Part shown: positions 9,103-17,735 of the stretch, in pieces | Numbering within the stretch: the first letter of the stretch is position 1 | Layout: every line of letters starts with the position of its first letter | Assembly (NCBI GenBank): GCA_031979385.1 | Contig: DALZEF010000004.1 | Coordinates: forward strand, 124,001 to 188,000 | Origin: Timonella sp031979385 | GTDB taxonomy: Bacteria; Actinomycetota; Actinomycetes; Actinomycetales; Cellulomonadaceae | Reading direction: 5' to 3' | DNA length: 64,000 nt | The notes under the pieces: generated by a model | The model's database searches: none | What the model was told of the DNA's origin: nothing | Seen by the model: only the letters and a program-made list of their open reading frames with translations | Translations under genes and position numbers: made by a program

Positions 9103-9584
9103 AGGTGATCCACCACCAACAGCGCGTTGCGAAGCGTGATCGGCTGGGGTTCCTCGGCGGGGTTCCAGTCTTCGAGGGAGCCAGAACTCGAGAAGGCGGG
9201 GTGGTAGAACTGCGCGATGACGAAGGCAACCTTCTCGGTGCGTTCGTCTGCGACCAGATCCGAATATGTCATGGTCTTCGCGGTGATGCCGGTGCGTGCG
9301 GTGACGAACTCGCGCACGAGTTCGGACAGTTGCAGGTGCATCTCGCGTTCGGTGATCTCCTGGGCGGTGAGTGAGTCGCCCAGTGCCAGAATCCGGTCGC
9401 GATAGATATCCTGCAGGGTGCGAGGTGGCTCCCGTGGCACGAGCAGTTCGTTGTAGCTGCGGGCGGCTCGCCCACGTGTCAGGAAGGGAATGGCCACGAG
9501 CCAGCCGATGAATAGCGCCACGAGCACGCCAATGGCAACCCACCACAGTGGGCTGTAGGCTGTCGGGTCGATGAGCGGAAGCAT
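9099..9584 (-). CDS. Small membrane protein of the MoxR/VWA operon (DUF4381-like)
   Basis: The protein has 161 residues with a single transmembrane segment near the N-terminus (SPLWWVAIGVLVALFIGWLVAIPFL) and a soluble helical domain. It contains RDRILALGDSLTAQEITEREMHLQLSELVREFVTARTG and a late FVIAQFYHPAFS stretch. Size, topology and position between DUF58 and VWA genes match the DUF4381/BatX-type component of Bat operons; the family call is by context more than by motif. The start follows the DUF58 stop by 11 nt and the stop overlaps the next gene. Confidence 0.8.
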   Translation of the reverse strand: MLPLIDPTAYSPLWWVAIGVLVALFIGWLVAIPFLTRGRAARSYNELLVPREPPRTLQDIYRDRILALGDSLTAQEITEREMHLQLSELVREFVTARTGITAKTMTYSDLVADERTEKVAFVIAQFYHPAFSSSGSLEDWNPAEEPQPITLRNALLVVDHL

Positions 9585-9595
9585 GTCGTGACCGC

Positions 9596-10492
9596 CTAAC
9601 TCAGGTGCTGCTGTTTGCGGACGGCGAGGGCGAACCGTTGGATGGCGTCTGCGGTTGAGTCGACCACGACATTCACGATTCCGTTGCGTTTCAGCATGGC
9701 TTCAGTTTCCTCGCGTTGGGCACGCACATGCTGACCAGCTTCGCGTTGCACGCGGGAGTTCTTTCCCATGAACTTGGGCAGGTTGATCGAGCGGTCCACA
9801 TCGGCAACGCGCGGGTTTCCTTCGAGCCTGGCCCCGACGAACGGTGAGGCGTCGGACACGTTCAACACGAGGACCTCGTGCTTGACCCGCAATCTGCGCA
9901 GGAGCGTTTCGTGTTCGGCGGATGGCCGCACCTCGTCGGTGATGACGATGATCAACGACCGACGCTTGATGAACGTCAACGCCCTGGCCAACGGGGTGTT
10001 CAGGGAACTCGGCGGAGCGTCAATCGAGTACATCGAGTCCAGGATCGTCAGCATGACCTCAAGGTCCTGCGTGCTGGCTCGCGGTGGTAGTTGCGTGACC
10101 CGCCCCTTGTCTCCGGCCACTAGGGCAACGCGGTCGCCACGGTCCCTGGCCACATATGCGGCAATGCTTGCGAGGTACATCGCGACCTCGTTCTTGGGCA
10201 TGCCGCCCGAGGACATCGCACCCATGTTGCGGCCGGTATCCGCAACGAGCACGACCGTCAGGTTCGAATGCTGCGCGAAACGGCGAATGATCGGACGCCC
10301 CGCCCGCGCCGACGACTTCCAGTCGATGTCGCCCACATCGTCGCCAGGGCTATACAGCGACAGATCATCAAAGTCCTGGCCGTGCCCTTTGAAGATCGAG
10401 CGGTGATACCCCTCAAGGAGACCTGCCGCACGCTTGAGCACGGGCAGTTCAATGTGCGCGCGCAGATGCGCGAGCCGCGCCACATCGGCCAT
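9596..10492 (-). CDS. DUF58 domain-containing protein
   Basis: The protein has 298 residues, starting at an ATG preceded by AAGGAGACCGCCG, a good ribosome site. The DUF58 hallmark YSPGDDVGDIDWKSSARAGRPIIRRF is at about residues 45-70. It is followed by a VWA-like fold with VVLVADTGRNM. DUF58 proteins accompany MoxR ATPases and are thought to be their substrates or adaptors. Unlike many DUF58 proteins, no N-terminal transmembrane pair is visible, so this one is cytoplasmic. It is the second gene of the minus-strand operon. Confidence 0.92.
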   Translation of the reverse strand: MADVARLAHLRAHIELPVLKRAAGLLEGYHRSIFKGHGQDFDDLSLYSPGDDVGDIDWKSSARAGRPIIRRFAQHSNLTVVLVADTGRNMGAMSSGGMPKNEVAMYLASIAAYVARDRGDRVALVAGDKGRVTQLPPRASTQDLEVMLTILDSMYSIDAPPSSLNTPLARALTFIKRRSLIIVITDEVRPSAEHETLLRRLRVKHEVLVLNVSDASPFVGARLEGNPRVADVDRSINLPKFMGKNSRVQREAGQHVRAQREETEAMLKRNGIVNVVVDSTADAIQRFALAVRKQQHLS

Positions 10493-10507
10493 CGGCGGTC
10501 TCCTTCC

Positions 10508-10644
10508 TTGTGAGATTCTGATTGACGACGATCCGGTAACTCCCAGCCCTGCCCCACCTCTGGTGGGTTAGGACCTGAGCCGGGGGCATCCCAGCGCCTA
10601 GGGCGCTGGAACGGCCCGACTCGTCGGAAATCTAAGTACTGGTA
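10508..10644 (-). other. moxR-DUF58 spacer with two small hairpins
   Basis: The 137-nt spacer between the moxR stop and the DUF58 ribosome site holds two compact inverted repeats: 10553-10558 with 10562-10567, and 10591-10598 with 10602-10609. They could be an attenuator or a processing site that sets the ratio of moxR to the downstream genes. The edge at 10520-10530 (ATTGACGACGA) matches the arm of the terminator at 44127. Confidence 0.35.
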
Positions 10645-11643
10645 TTACGGAGCTGGAACCGCGTTGAACACGGCGTCGATGATCTCCTCCGGTGCAACGT
10701 TGTTTGCAAGGGCGTCAAACGTGCGCACAATACGGTGCCGCAGCACGCGGTGCCGCACCAACTTGATGTCATCGGGCACCACGAACGCGCGGCCGGACTG
10801 GACAGCGAGTGCCTGGGCGACCCGCATGAGCGCGATCGAGCCGCGCGGGGAGGCCCCAACCCGTACCTGCTCGGTCAGCCCCGGCACCTCCACGGACCCA
10901 AGCCCACGTGTCGTGTTGATGAGGTCAACAATGTACTGCTTGATCGAATCGTCCACATATACGCGGTCAACCAAGGATTGCAGGTACTTGACGTCCTTGA
11001 TGGACACGCGGCTCGCAGTGATGGGGGCATCCTGGGCGCCAGTGGCGACCCGGCCCAAAATCTCGACCTCGTCCGTGGAACTCGGGTAGGTCAGGATTTG
11101 CTTCATGAGGAAACGGTCCATCTGCGCCTCGGGCAGAACGTACGTGCCCTCTTCCTCGATGGGGTTCTGGGTGGCGAGCACCATGAACGGATCAGGCAGA
11201 CGATACTCCGTACCGCCGATCGTGGTCTGACGCTCCTGCATAGCCTCCAGCATCGCGGACTGGGTCTTCGCGGAGGAACGGTTGATCTCATCAAGGAGCA
11301 CGACGTTGGCGTGAACCGGACCAAGCTGAGTTGTGAACGAACCCGTGCCGTAGTTGTAGATCTGAGTACCCACGATGTCATTGGGCATCAGGTCCGGGGT
11401 GCATTGGATGCGGTGGAAGGAACCATTCACAGCCTGAGCGAGGGTTTCCGCCGCCGTTGTTTTGGCTAGGCCTGGAACCGATTCGAGTAGGATGTGCCCA
11501 CCCGCAAGCAGCGTGGAGATGAGGGAGACCCGCAACTCGGTCTGGCCCACAACCTTCGAGTCGAAGATCGTGTTGATGTGGTCGATGAGAGTTTTCGCGT
11601 GGGCGAGCTCGTTCGTCGTGATGTTGCCTTGGCCTCGTGACAC
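10645..11643 (-). CDS. MoxR-family AAA+ ATPase
   Basis: Start chosen at GTG 11643, where GAAGG stands about 8 nt upstream; it gives 332 residues, the usual MoxR length. The GTG at 11694 has no ribosome site. Visible motifs are Walker A-type LLESVPGLAKTT (a GxxGxxKT variant), Walker B VVLLDEINRSSAKTQSAMLEAM, sensor 1 LATQNPIEEEGTYVLPEAQMDRF, and a C-terminal lid with VGASPRGSIALMRVAQA. MoxR ATPases act as chaperones for the insertion or activation of VWA-containing partners. It leads the minus-strand operon and is divergent from the CtaG gene. Confidence 0.93.
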   Translation of the reverse strand: MSRGQGNITTNELAHAKTLIDHINTIFDSKVVGQTELRVSLISTLLAGGHILLESVPGLAKTTAAETLAQAVNGSFHRIQCTPDLMPNDIVGTQIYNYGTGSFTTQLGPVHANVVLLDEINRSSAKTQSAMLEAMQERQTTIGGTEYRLPDPFMVLATQNPIEEEGTYVLPEAQMDRFLMKQILTYPSSTDEVEILGRVATGAQDAPITASRVSIKDVKYLQSLVDRVYVDDSIKQYIVDLINTTRGLGSVEVPGLTEQVRVGASPRGSIALMRVAQALAVQSGRAFVVPDDIKLVRHRVLRHRIVRTFDALANNVAPEEIIDAVFNAVPAP

Positions 11644-11807
11644 GTCGCTGCCTTCCGGATTGGCTGGTGCCTGCGGATTGGGGTGGACCCGCACGGCGCA
11701 TGTGAACTGTAGCCAGTATGCCAGTTTTCTTGCCGCGTTATGTGAGGTGACGCATGCCGAAATGCGGGGAATTCGTGTCTATCAGGTAGGGGCAATACAG
11801 TAAAGGA

Positions 11808-13961
11808 GTGAACGTTTCCGCGCCTGCCCGCCCCTCTGGTTCCACTGCCTCACGTTTTGTGGTGACCGCTCTTGGCGGGTTCGTTGTAGTCGCATTGCTC
11901 GCGCTCGTTGCAGCGGCAGCCTACTCCGCAGCATTTGCCGAGCCGGAGTTTGCCGACCCCGGTGCGATCGTACGCTACGGGGTCGGCGTCTCGACCCTGT
12001 TGACCGAGGCCTTCATCGCTGTGACTGCCGGGGCGCTTGTCCTGGCGGTTTTCGTGGTACCTGGCGGTGGCCGTGCCAAAGCGATTCGCCCGCCAAGGAA
12101 GTCTCGTATTGAACTAAGCGAAGCCGGGGGTGCTGCGCGGCCGTCTGCGCGTGTGACTTCCCGAGGGCAGGTGGTGCCTGCCTCCGTGACCTTCCGCAAA
12201 ACGATGCTAATCGCCGGCTGCGGTGCGGCCGGATGGACCCTGGCCATGCTCGCACGCCTGCTGTTCGTTGGCGCAAACATGGTGGGAATCCCCCTGAGCG
12301 ATCCGCAGTTCGGCGAGCAGTGGTTCGTGTTCGTCTCGCGGATTCCGGCGGGCCAGGTGCTACTGACGATCCTCCTGATCGCCGCAGTGGTGACAACCCT
12401 GTGTTTCCTGGTGACACGCCCCATCGGTGCCATGTGGACCCTCGCGCTCACAGCCTCCGCGTTCGCGTTCCTCGCCTCCATGGGGCACGCCTCAGGCGGT
12501 GCAAACCACGTGCAAGCAGTCTCCGGTATGTTCCTGCACCTTGCCGCCGCCGCGGTGTGGATCGGCGCGCTCGTCACGATCGCGGTCCTCTACCTGATAC
12601 CGGCCACGCCAGCATCCCATCTAGCGACGATCACCGCACGGTATTCCGCAATCGCCGGATGGGCATTCGTGTTGGTCGCCGTCTCGGGATTCGTGAGCGC
12701 CGTCATCCGCGTGGGCGGGTTTGACGGGCTGAACACCCAGTATGGGGGCCTCATCTTGGCAAAGACCGGCCTGTTTGTTGTGCTGGGAATCTTTGGGTGG
12801 CTGCACCGCCGTCACGTTGTGGCTCAGTTGGGGTTGTCGCCGAAGGGCGCTCGCGGAATGGTGCCCGCAGCGTTCTGGCGCCTAGCTGGCGCGGAGATAC
12901 TACTGATGGGAGCCGTTTCCGGAGTGGCGGTGGCACTCGGTGGTACCGCTCCGCCCGAGTCCGACGAACTGCCACCCGATGCCTCGCCAGCCTACCTGCT
13001 GACAGGCTCCGAACTGCCACCTGAACCGACCTTTACGCGCTGGTTCACCGAATGGAACTTCGACGTGCTGTTCGGATTCCTGTGCATCGCAGGACTCGTT
13101 GTGTACTGGCGCTGGGCACTGCGGCTGCGAGCGCGCGGCGACTCGTGGTCGTGGTTGCGCACCGCCTCCTGGACGCTCGGCATGATCACCATGTTCTGGG
13201 TGACCTCAGGTGGTCCAGTCGTGTACGGGGCTGTCCTGTTCTCCGCACACATGCTCATGCACATGCTGCTTGCGATGGTGATTCCCATCCTGCTGACCCT
13301 TGCTGCTCCGGTTACCTTGGTGATGCGTGCTGTGCCCGCCCGCAAGGACGATTCGCGCGGTGGACGCGAGTGGCTGCTTGGCATCATCCACTCCCGCTAC
13401 GGCCAGTTCTTCTCCCACCCGATCGTTGCGGCAGTGAACTTCGCGGGTTCGATGATCCTGTTCTACTACACGCCTGCGTTCGAGTTCGCGATGGACACCC
13501 ACCTCGGGCACATGGCGATGATCGTGCACTTCACGCTTGCAGGCTACTTCTTCGCAAATGCACTGATCGGCATCGACCCAGGCCCGAATCGGCCCGGATA
13601 CGCTCAACGTCTCGTGCTCCTGCTATCCACGATGGTGTTTCACGCCTTCTTCGGTGTGACCATGATGGCCTCCGAAACCCTGCTCGCCGCCGACTGGTTC
13701 GGGCTCATGGGAAGGCCGTGGGGCGAGAGCGCCATTGCAGATCAACAGCGCGGTGGAGCCATCGCATGGGGCATCGGTGAAATCCCGACCCTCTCGTTGG
13801 CGATCATCGTGGCCGTCAGTTGGGCCACATCCGATGAGCGTGCTGCCCGGCGCCGAGACCGTCAGGTCGAGCAGTACGGTGACGCCGAGCTCGAGGCATA
13901 CAACCGTCAACTCGCGCAGTTGGCACAATCTGATGCGCGCCAGGCGGAACGCGACAACTAG
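11808..13961 (+). CDS. CopD/CtaG fusion: copper transport and cytochrome c oxidase assembly protein
   Basis: Polytopic membrane protein of 717 residues. The first half (about residues 130-370) resembles the CopD copper-resistance domain, with conserved His in GHASGGANHVQAVSGMFLHLAAAAVWIGAL. The second half (about 430-680) is the CtaG_Cox family, with His-rich helices SAHMLMHMLLAMVIPILLTLAAP and MDTHLGHMAMIVHF. The fusion is common in actinobacteria and is thought to move copper for oxidase assembly, implying an aerobic respiratory chain. GTG 11808 has no separate ribosome site; TACAGT (11796-11801) lies exactly 6 nt upstream, so the mRNA is probably leaderless. Confidence 0.9.
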   Translation: MNVSAPARPSGSTASRFVVTALGGFVVVALLALVAAAAYSAAFAEPEFADPGAIVRYGVGVSTLLTEAFIAVTAGALVLAVFVVPGGGRAKAIRPPRKSRIELSEAGGAARPSARVTSRGQVVPASVTFRKTMLIAGCGAAGWTLAMLARLLFVGANMVGIPLSDPQFGEQWFVFVSRIPAGQVLLTILLIAAVVTTLCFLVTRPIGAMWTLALTASAFAFLASMGHASGGANHVQAVSGMFLHLAAAAVWIGALVTIAVLYLIPATPASHLATITARYSAIAGWAFVLVAVSGFVSAVIRVGGFDGLNTQYGGLILAKTGLFVVLGIFGWLHRRHVVAQLGLSPKGARGMVPAAFWRLAGAEILLMGAVSGVAVALGGTAPPESDELPPDASPAYLLTGSELPPEPTFTRWFTEWNFDVLFGFLCIAGLVVYWRWALRLRARGDSWSWLRTASWTLGMITMFWVTSGGPVVYGAVLFSAHMLMHMLLAMVIPILLTLAAPVTLVMRAVPARKDDSRGGREWLLGIIHSRYGQFFSHPIVAAVNFAGSMILFYYTPAFEFAMDTHLGHMAMIVHFTLAGYFFANALIGIDPGPNRPGYAQRLVLLLSTMVFHAFFGVTMMASETLLAADWFGLMGRPWGESAIADQQRGGAIAWGIGEIPTLSLAIIVAVSWATSDERAARRRDRQVEQYGDAELEAYNRQLAQLAQSDARQAERDN

Positions 13962-13978
13962 GGCGCACATTGCCGGGA

Positions 13979-13997
13979 CTGCTCGGCAACCGAGCAG
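13979..13997 (+). terminator. Short hairpin terminator after CopD/CtaG gene
   Basis: 8-bp perfect stem (13979-13986 with 13990-13997, 3-nt loop), 17 nt after the stop, followed by GCGCAGGTTTCTT. A plausible intrinsic terminator with a weak U stretch. Confidence 0.5.
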
Positions 13998-14016
13998 GCG
14001 CAGGTTTCTTCACCTT

Positions 14017-14090
14017 CGCCAATCTGTGGGTTTTCTCGGCGATCCGTGCCTACCAGCGGCACAGATCGCCGAACAAAACCACAGATCGGT
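14017..14090. repeat. 74-bp imperfect palindromic repeat, copy 1
   Basis: The left arm (from 14018) and the right arm (ending 14089) are imperfect reverse complements of about 32 nt around a short TACCAGC centre. A second copy in the same orientation lies at 14581-14654. The two copies are near-identical in the right arm (CGGCACAGATCGCCGAACAA shared) and more diverged in the left. Together they bracket a small coiled-coil gene. They may be an intergenic repeat, a MITE-like element or a duplicated terminator. Confidence 0.75.
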
Positions 14091-14109
14091 TTCCGTTATC
14101 GAGCCAGGT

Positions 14110-14472
14110 TCAGGCGTCAACGTCCAGGTGATGGAACAGGGAGTCCGGGTCAGGCACAGATTGCTCGCGAGTCGTGGGCGTGACTTCCTGTGAGTCCTGT
14201 GACGTGCTCGAATCGGTTTCCTGTTGTTGAAGCTCGCTCAGGCGCTGCATGGCCATGGTGACGGATGCAGACGCAACGGAGACGGCTGCGGCATCGGCAG
14301 CAAGGGTTTCTTCGCTTTCCTGGTTCGCGGTGTCTTCGACCAGTTTTTGCTGCGCATCCTGAAGTTCCTTCTGGGCGAGTTTGAGGGCTCTCTGCGCTGA
14401 TGCGATCTGAGAGGCATTGGACGAAGCTGAGGTTCCAGTTGAGGTTCCCGTCGATGTGACCGACTGAATCAT
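14110..14472 (-). CDS. Small Ser/Thr-rich coiled-coil protein, unknown function
   Basis: The ATG at 14472 is preceded by TAGGAGAACC, a good ribosome site; an earlier start at 14556 lacks one. The product has 120 residues: an N-terminal Ser/Thr/Gly-rich stretch (about 5-25), a long predicted coiled coil rich in A, Q, E, L (about 28-95, with QRALKLAQKELQDAQQKLVEDT), and a polar tail rich in S, T, P and D. It has no signal peptide or membrane segment. It resembles small putative structural or FlxA-like proteins only in composition. It is bracketed by the two 74-bp repeats, suggesting the unit was duplicated around it or inserted. Confidence 0.7.
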   Translation of the reverse strand: MIQSVTSTGTSTGTSASSNASQIASAQRALKLAQKELQDAQQKLVEDTANQESEETLAADAAAVSVASASVTMAMQRLSELQQQETDSSTSQDSQEVTPTTREQSVPDPDSLFHHLDVDA

Positions 14473-14580
14473 GATGGTTCTCCTACCGTTTTCGTTGATG
14501 TACGCCCTACACATCGACGCGCTATTACCCTTTGGCTGGAAAAACTTCAGATACACAGTGTCTACACAGTTAAGTGATCT

Positions 14581-14654
14581 CGCCGACCTGTGGGTTTCCT
14601 CGCCGGTCTGTGCTTACCAGCGGCACAGATCGCCGAACAAAACCACAGATTGGC
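14581..14654. repeat. 74-bp imperfect palindromic repeat, copy 2
   Basis: Second copy of the element at 14017-14090, same orientation, 564 bp away. It lies upstream of the coiled-coil gene and just past the 3' end of the APH-like kinase, where it could also work as a terminator hairpin. Confidence 0.75.
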
Positions 14655-14669
14655 CGTTGATCCTTCCAC

Positions 14670-15602
14670 TCAGGCGATATGGAGATCGGCAACGGCGGCA
14701 ATCTTCAAGGTTGCCGCCGCTGCCCTGTGTGAACGGTCTTCGAGATGCCACGATGCTGACAGGCAGCCGTAGGCGCGCACCCAGCGGAGGAAACGTTCGC
14801 TCAGGTCAACCCCGTAATGCTCGTGGAGATGCTGTCCGATGGTCTCGATGCGTTCAAGGAAACGTTCACCTGTTTGCGGGTCAAGCACGTCTGGATTGAA
14901 AACGATGTTCGCGTAATCGAACAGCGATTCGCCAAGCACGCCTTTGGGATCGATGAACAACCAGGGTTGCGGCTCGCCGGAAAAGTGGAGCAGATTTCCG
15001 TGATGCACGTCCCCGTGTAGGCCAACCCGGTCCATAGGGAACGCGAACAATTCGGCAGCATCGACGCGTGCGCGAGAAACAACTGCCGCGCTGTTGGGTA
15101 CCTTGGTTGCCTGTTCAACCTCGCGTGGGTCGCAGTTGCGCAGGGCGCGGAACCGGTCTTCCAAGGACTCAAGCCCGGCGCACTCGTCTGATGTTGAACT
15201 ATGTAGCCGTGCCACTGCATCGCACAACCGCCTCACGGTAGATGACTGGAATGACATCTGATCCAGCGGTTCGCCGACAGGCATGAGGGCAACCCGTGGC
15301 CCATCGTCCCACCGGGTGTCGCAGAGGAGAACAATCGGAGCCATCCCATGTGCCCAGCGGGATTGAACCTCAAGCCCGGCACGTTCCTCCGGCCCAAACG
15401 CACACTTCAACATCCACGTCCGGCCAGATGGTTGCCGCTCAGCCCGACCATCCACCACAGGGGAGATGCTGGATGGGAGTGGGGACTCGTCGGCAATAAA
15501 AACCGGGACCAACATGCTCGACGGCGTTTCGATGACTGCTCCGGCGCTGCGCGCACCGAGGGCGTCTAGGCACAGATCGAGGTGTTCACGCCGAGTAAAC
15601 AA
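14670..15602 (-). CDS. APH(6)/hydroxyurea phosphotransferase-family kinase
   Basis: The product has 310 residues with the APH-fold signature: catalytic loop GLHGDVHHGNLLHF (about residues 194-207) and metal-binding FIDPKGVLGESLFDYANIV (about 216-234). These match the APH_6_hur group, which includes streptomycin 6-kinase and hydroxyurea kinase. The N-lobe Lys is in RTWMLKCAF. The start is TTG 15602 with GGAAGG 8 nt upstream. Whether it modifies an antibiotic or a cellular metabolite cannot be told from sequence; many chromosomal members have no resistance role. It lies 27 nt after the IclR regulator stop and may share its transcript. Confidence 0.8.
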   Translation of the reverse strand: MFTRREHLDLCLDALGARSAGAVIETPSSMLVPVFIADESPLPSSISPVVDGRAERQPSGRTWMLKCAFGPEERAGLEVQSRWAHGMAPIVLLCDTRWDDGPRVALMPVGEPLDQMSFQSSTVRRLCDAVARLHSSTSDECAGLESLEDRFRALRNCDPREVEQATKVPNSAAVVSRARVDAAELFAFPMDRVGLHGDVHHGNLLHFSGEPQPWLFIDPKGVLGESLFDYANIVFNPDVLDPQTGERFLERIETIGQHLHEHYGVDLSERFLRWVRAYGCLSASWHLEDRSHRAAAATLKIAAVADLHIA

Positions 15603-15629
15603 GCCAATTTCCTTCCCGCACCCGAGGAT

Positions 15630-16391
15630 TCACGCACCACGTAGCAGCAGATGCAGGCCCTGCGGTAGGAGCGGCGGAATCTCGCGGGTGATGATCTCAG
15701 CGAGTTCGGCCTCGCGTTCAGGGGTCATGCGCGTTGCCAGAGTGGTGATCGACAGTGCGCCGACGGGGGAGCCGCCGTGCATGATGGCGGTGCCGAGGCA
15801 GGCCACGTCTGGTTCGTTCTCGCCGTGTTCGAGCGCGTAGTTGCGTTCGCGGGCCCGATGCACGGCTGCCCGAAGAGCGTTCGCGCTGGTCGGACTATCC
15901 TGACCCACGTAGCTGTCGAGCAGATGGTCTGGCACGTTACGTGCCGCGAGCAATGCGCGGCCCATCGCAGTTGTCGCAACGGGCATGCGTTGGCCGACCG
16001 CCGACCACACGCGAATGGCACGCTCAGGTTCTACCTTGTCGAGATACAGGATGCGGTCTCCTGTCAGCACGCCAAAGTGGACGAGCTCGTTGGTTTCGCG
16101 GGCAAGGGTGACGAGTGCCGGATGTATGGCCGTGGCCAGGTTTCGTGGGCCGAAGCTGCGTTCGGTGAGTTCAAAGGTCGCTGGACCGATGCGATAGCTT
16201 CCCTGGTCGCCGTCCTGTTCGGCGAAGCCACGTAGACGCATCGTGGAAAGCAGGCGGTAGGCGGTGGACTTGTTGATTCCCGTTGCCTGTGCGAGATCCG
16301 CGAGCGGAGCGCCTTCGGGTCCGGCGTCCGCAAGCGTCATGAGCAGTTGCAAAACGCGGTCCACAGACTCGATGCGCGGTGACTCGGCCAT
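15630..16391 (-). CDS. IclR-family transcriptional regulator
   Basis: The product has 253 residues from the ATG at 16391, with AAGGA 5 nt upstream. The N-terminal winged helix includes LADLAQATGINKSTAYRLLSTMRLRGFAEQD (about residues 28-60). The C-terminal IclR effector domain carries PVATTAMGRALLAA, typical of this family, and a closing REAELAEIITREIPPLL helix. IclR proteins bind small metabolites and often control adjacent catabolic genes. The divergent amidotransferase-like hydrolase (16654) and the downstream kinase are the likely targets. The effector is unknown. Confidence 0.92.
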   Translation of the reverse strand: MAESPRIESVDRVLQLLMTLADAGPEGAPLADLAQATGINKSTAYRLLSTMRLRGFAEQDGDQGSYRIGPATFELTERSFGPRNLATAIHPALVTLARETNELVHFGVLTGDRILYLDKVEPERAIRVWSAVGQRMPVATTAMGRALLAARNVPDHLLDSYVGQDSPTSANALRAAVHRARERNYALEHGENEPDVACLGTAIMHGGSPVGALSITTLATRMTPEREAELAEIITREIPPLLPQGLHLLLRGA

Positions 16392-16653
16392 GGGGGTCCT
16401 TACTATCTGTTTCCACAGCAATTGTGTCACTGTCCTAGTGGTTAGACGGATTCTGTGAATCGGAACGGCTGTTGAGTGAGGGCTTAGGGCGGGCGGCGGT
16501 AGCGCCCGCGTAAACCGCTAAGGCACTATGAGTGCCCTGAGAGAACAGAAATTTTCCTACTCTGGCTCGCTGCTGAAACAGTTCGGTAACTTCACCGTCA
16601 GTAGAGTAACTGGTGCTGCCATTTGTTTCCCTCGCGACCACGCAAGGAGCACC
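16392..16653. promoter_or_regulatory. Divergent promoter region, IclR regulator / C26 hydrolase
   Basis: A 262-bp divergent spacer. A small palindrome GGCACT-ATG-AGTGCC lies at 16522-16536, and an inverted-repeat-rich GC block at 16486-16510. No IclR operator can be assigned with certainty; this is where one would be expected. Confidence 0.3.
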
Positions 16654-17424
16654 ATGAAGATCGCACTCCTCCACCTTCGCAACGAGCGCCCGCATGATCC
16701 GCAGTTCCAAACTGAACTGGACATCCTCAACAACGCTGCGGTCGCGGCTGTCGAATCCCTTGGCTGGGAGGCGGAACTGCTCGCCAACGGCGAGCTCCCG
16801 GTGGCTGAGGCGGTTGCGGCGGTCTCGCGCGCGGACGCGGTCGTGGTCCTTGGCGGTGAGGACGTTATGCCGCAACTTTACGGGGGTCCGGTCGAGTATC
16901 CGGGCGGTGGATATCACGACGCCTTGGCCGATACCGCCCAGATTGCAGCGATTCACGCAGCGGTTCTGACCGATACCCCGCTGCTGGGTATTTGCCGTGG
17001 GCTGCAGTTGATCAACGTGGCGTTCGGCGGCACGCTCGTGCAGCACATTGGATCCAACGAACATCGGGGCGAGGGCGGTTGGCCGGACTCGTTCACCACC
17101 ACGAGCGTTGAGGTGGTGAATGTGACTGATCGACCCGGGGACATCGCGGCACCTGACCTTGACGAATTGCGCCAAGATATCGGAACCGAACCGGTGTTCT
17201 GTACCCACCATCAGGCAGTTGATCGCTTGGGGCAGGGTTTGCGGACGGTCGCACGAGCAGCAGACGGAATCGTCGAGGCCGTGGTCCATGAGACCTCTCC
17301 CGTGACAGGCGTGCAGTGGCATCCAGAACACCCAGAGACTGCGGCCTCTCAACTGACACGGCTCTTGCAACGGCTCGGACGTCAAGCCCGCGCACGTTCC
17401 GCACAGTGCGATGCGTCCGAGTAA
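16654..17424 (+). CDS. Gamma-glutamyl-gamma-aminobutyrate hydrolase family protein (peptidase C26)
   Basis: The product has 256 residues from ATG 16654, preceded by GCAAGGAGCACC. It is a class-I glutamine amidotransferase-like fold. The oxyanion/nucleophile elbow is LLGICRGLQLINVAFGG with the catalytic Cys; the catalytic His and Glu are in VTGVQWHPEHPE near the C-terminus; an early VVVLGGEDVMPQLYGG loop is also present. This pattern fits the PuuD/C26 group that cleaves gamma-glutamyl amides such as gamma-glutamyl-GABA. There are no puu genes around it, so the substrate is open. It is probably controlled by the divergent IclR protein. Confidence 0.88.
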   Translation: MKIALLHLRNERPHDPQFQTELDILNNAAVAAVESLGWEAELLANGELPVAEAVAAVSRADAVVVLGGEDVMPQLYGGPVEYPGGGYHDALADTAQIAAIHAAVLTDTPLLGICRGLQLINVAFGGTLVQHIGSNEHRGEGGWPDSFTTTSVEVVNVTDRPGDIAAPDLDELRQDIGTEPVFCTHHQAVDRLGQGLRTVARAADGIVEAVVHETSPVTGVQWHPEHPETAASQLTRLLQRLGRQARARSAQCDASE

Positions 17425-17600
17425 CGCATCAAGATCATCGCTGCCGCATTGAAGATGGGGCAGATACCCCAGACGCGACGCTACAGCAGATCGCACAGGC
17501 CGCCGGGGTGACAAAACAGGGCCTCCTCTACCACTGCCCCGACCGCGTGGCGCTGCAACAGGCGCTGATCCAGCATGTGTTCTCCTGCTGGAGAGCATGA
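17425..17600 (+). pseudogene. Decayed TetR-family regulator fragment
   Basis: Directly after the hydrolase stop, one frame encodes RIKIIAAALK, like the start of a TetR N-terminal helix. A shifted frame then continues with DATLQQIAQAAGVTKQGLLYHCPDRVALQQALIQHVFSCW, a clear TetR helix-turn-helix and following helix. The reading frame breaks near 17450 and the ligand-binding domain is absent. This is a remnant of a regulator that probably once followed the hydrolase gene. Confidence 0.65.
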
Positions 17601-17735
17601 ACTGTTGTAGAGATGGAGAGGCCTTTTGACTGGGGAACCTTAAAGACAAGGCTAAATCCGTAGGTTGACGGCATGAGGAAAATTCTTGCACCATTTGTCC
17701 GTATTGTACTGATCTCTTTGGAGGGTATTCGTTTC

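Noticed and set aside
9103..9546. N-terminal extension of the first VWA protein
   Set aside because: The extra residues lie over another gene in a different frame and are Arg/His/Pro-rich; GTG 9102 overlapping the upstream stop gives a proper membrane start.
14670..15602. APH-like kinase as a certain streptomycin-resistance gene
   Set aside because: Fold and motifs fit the APH(6)/hydroxyurea group, but many chromosomal members have other roles; no mobile context or linked resistance genes are present.
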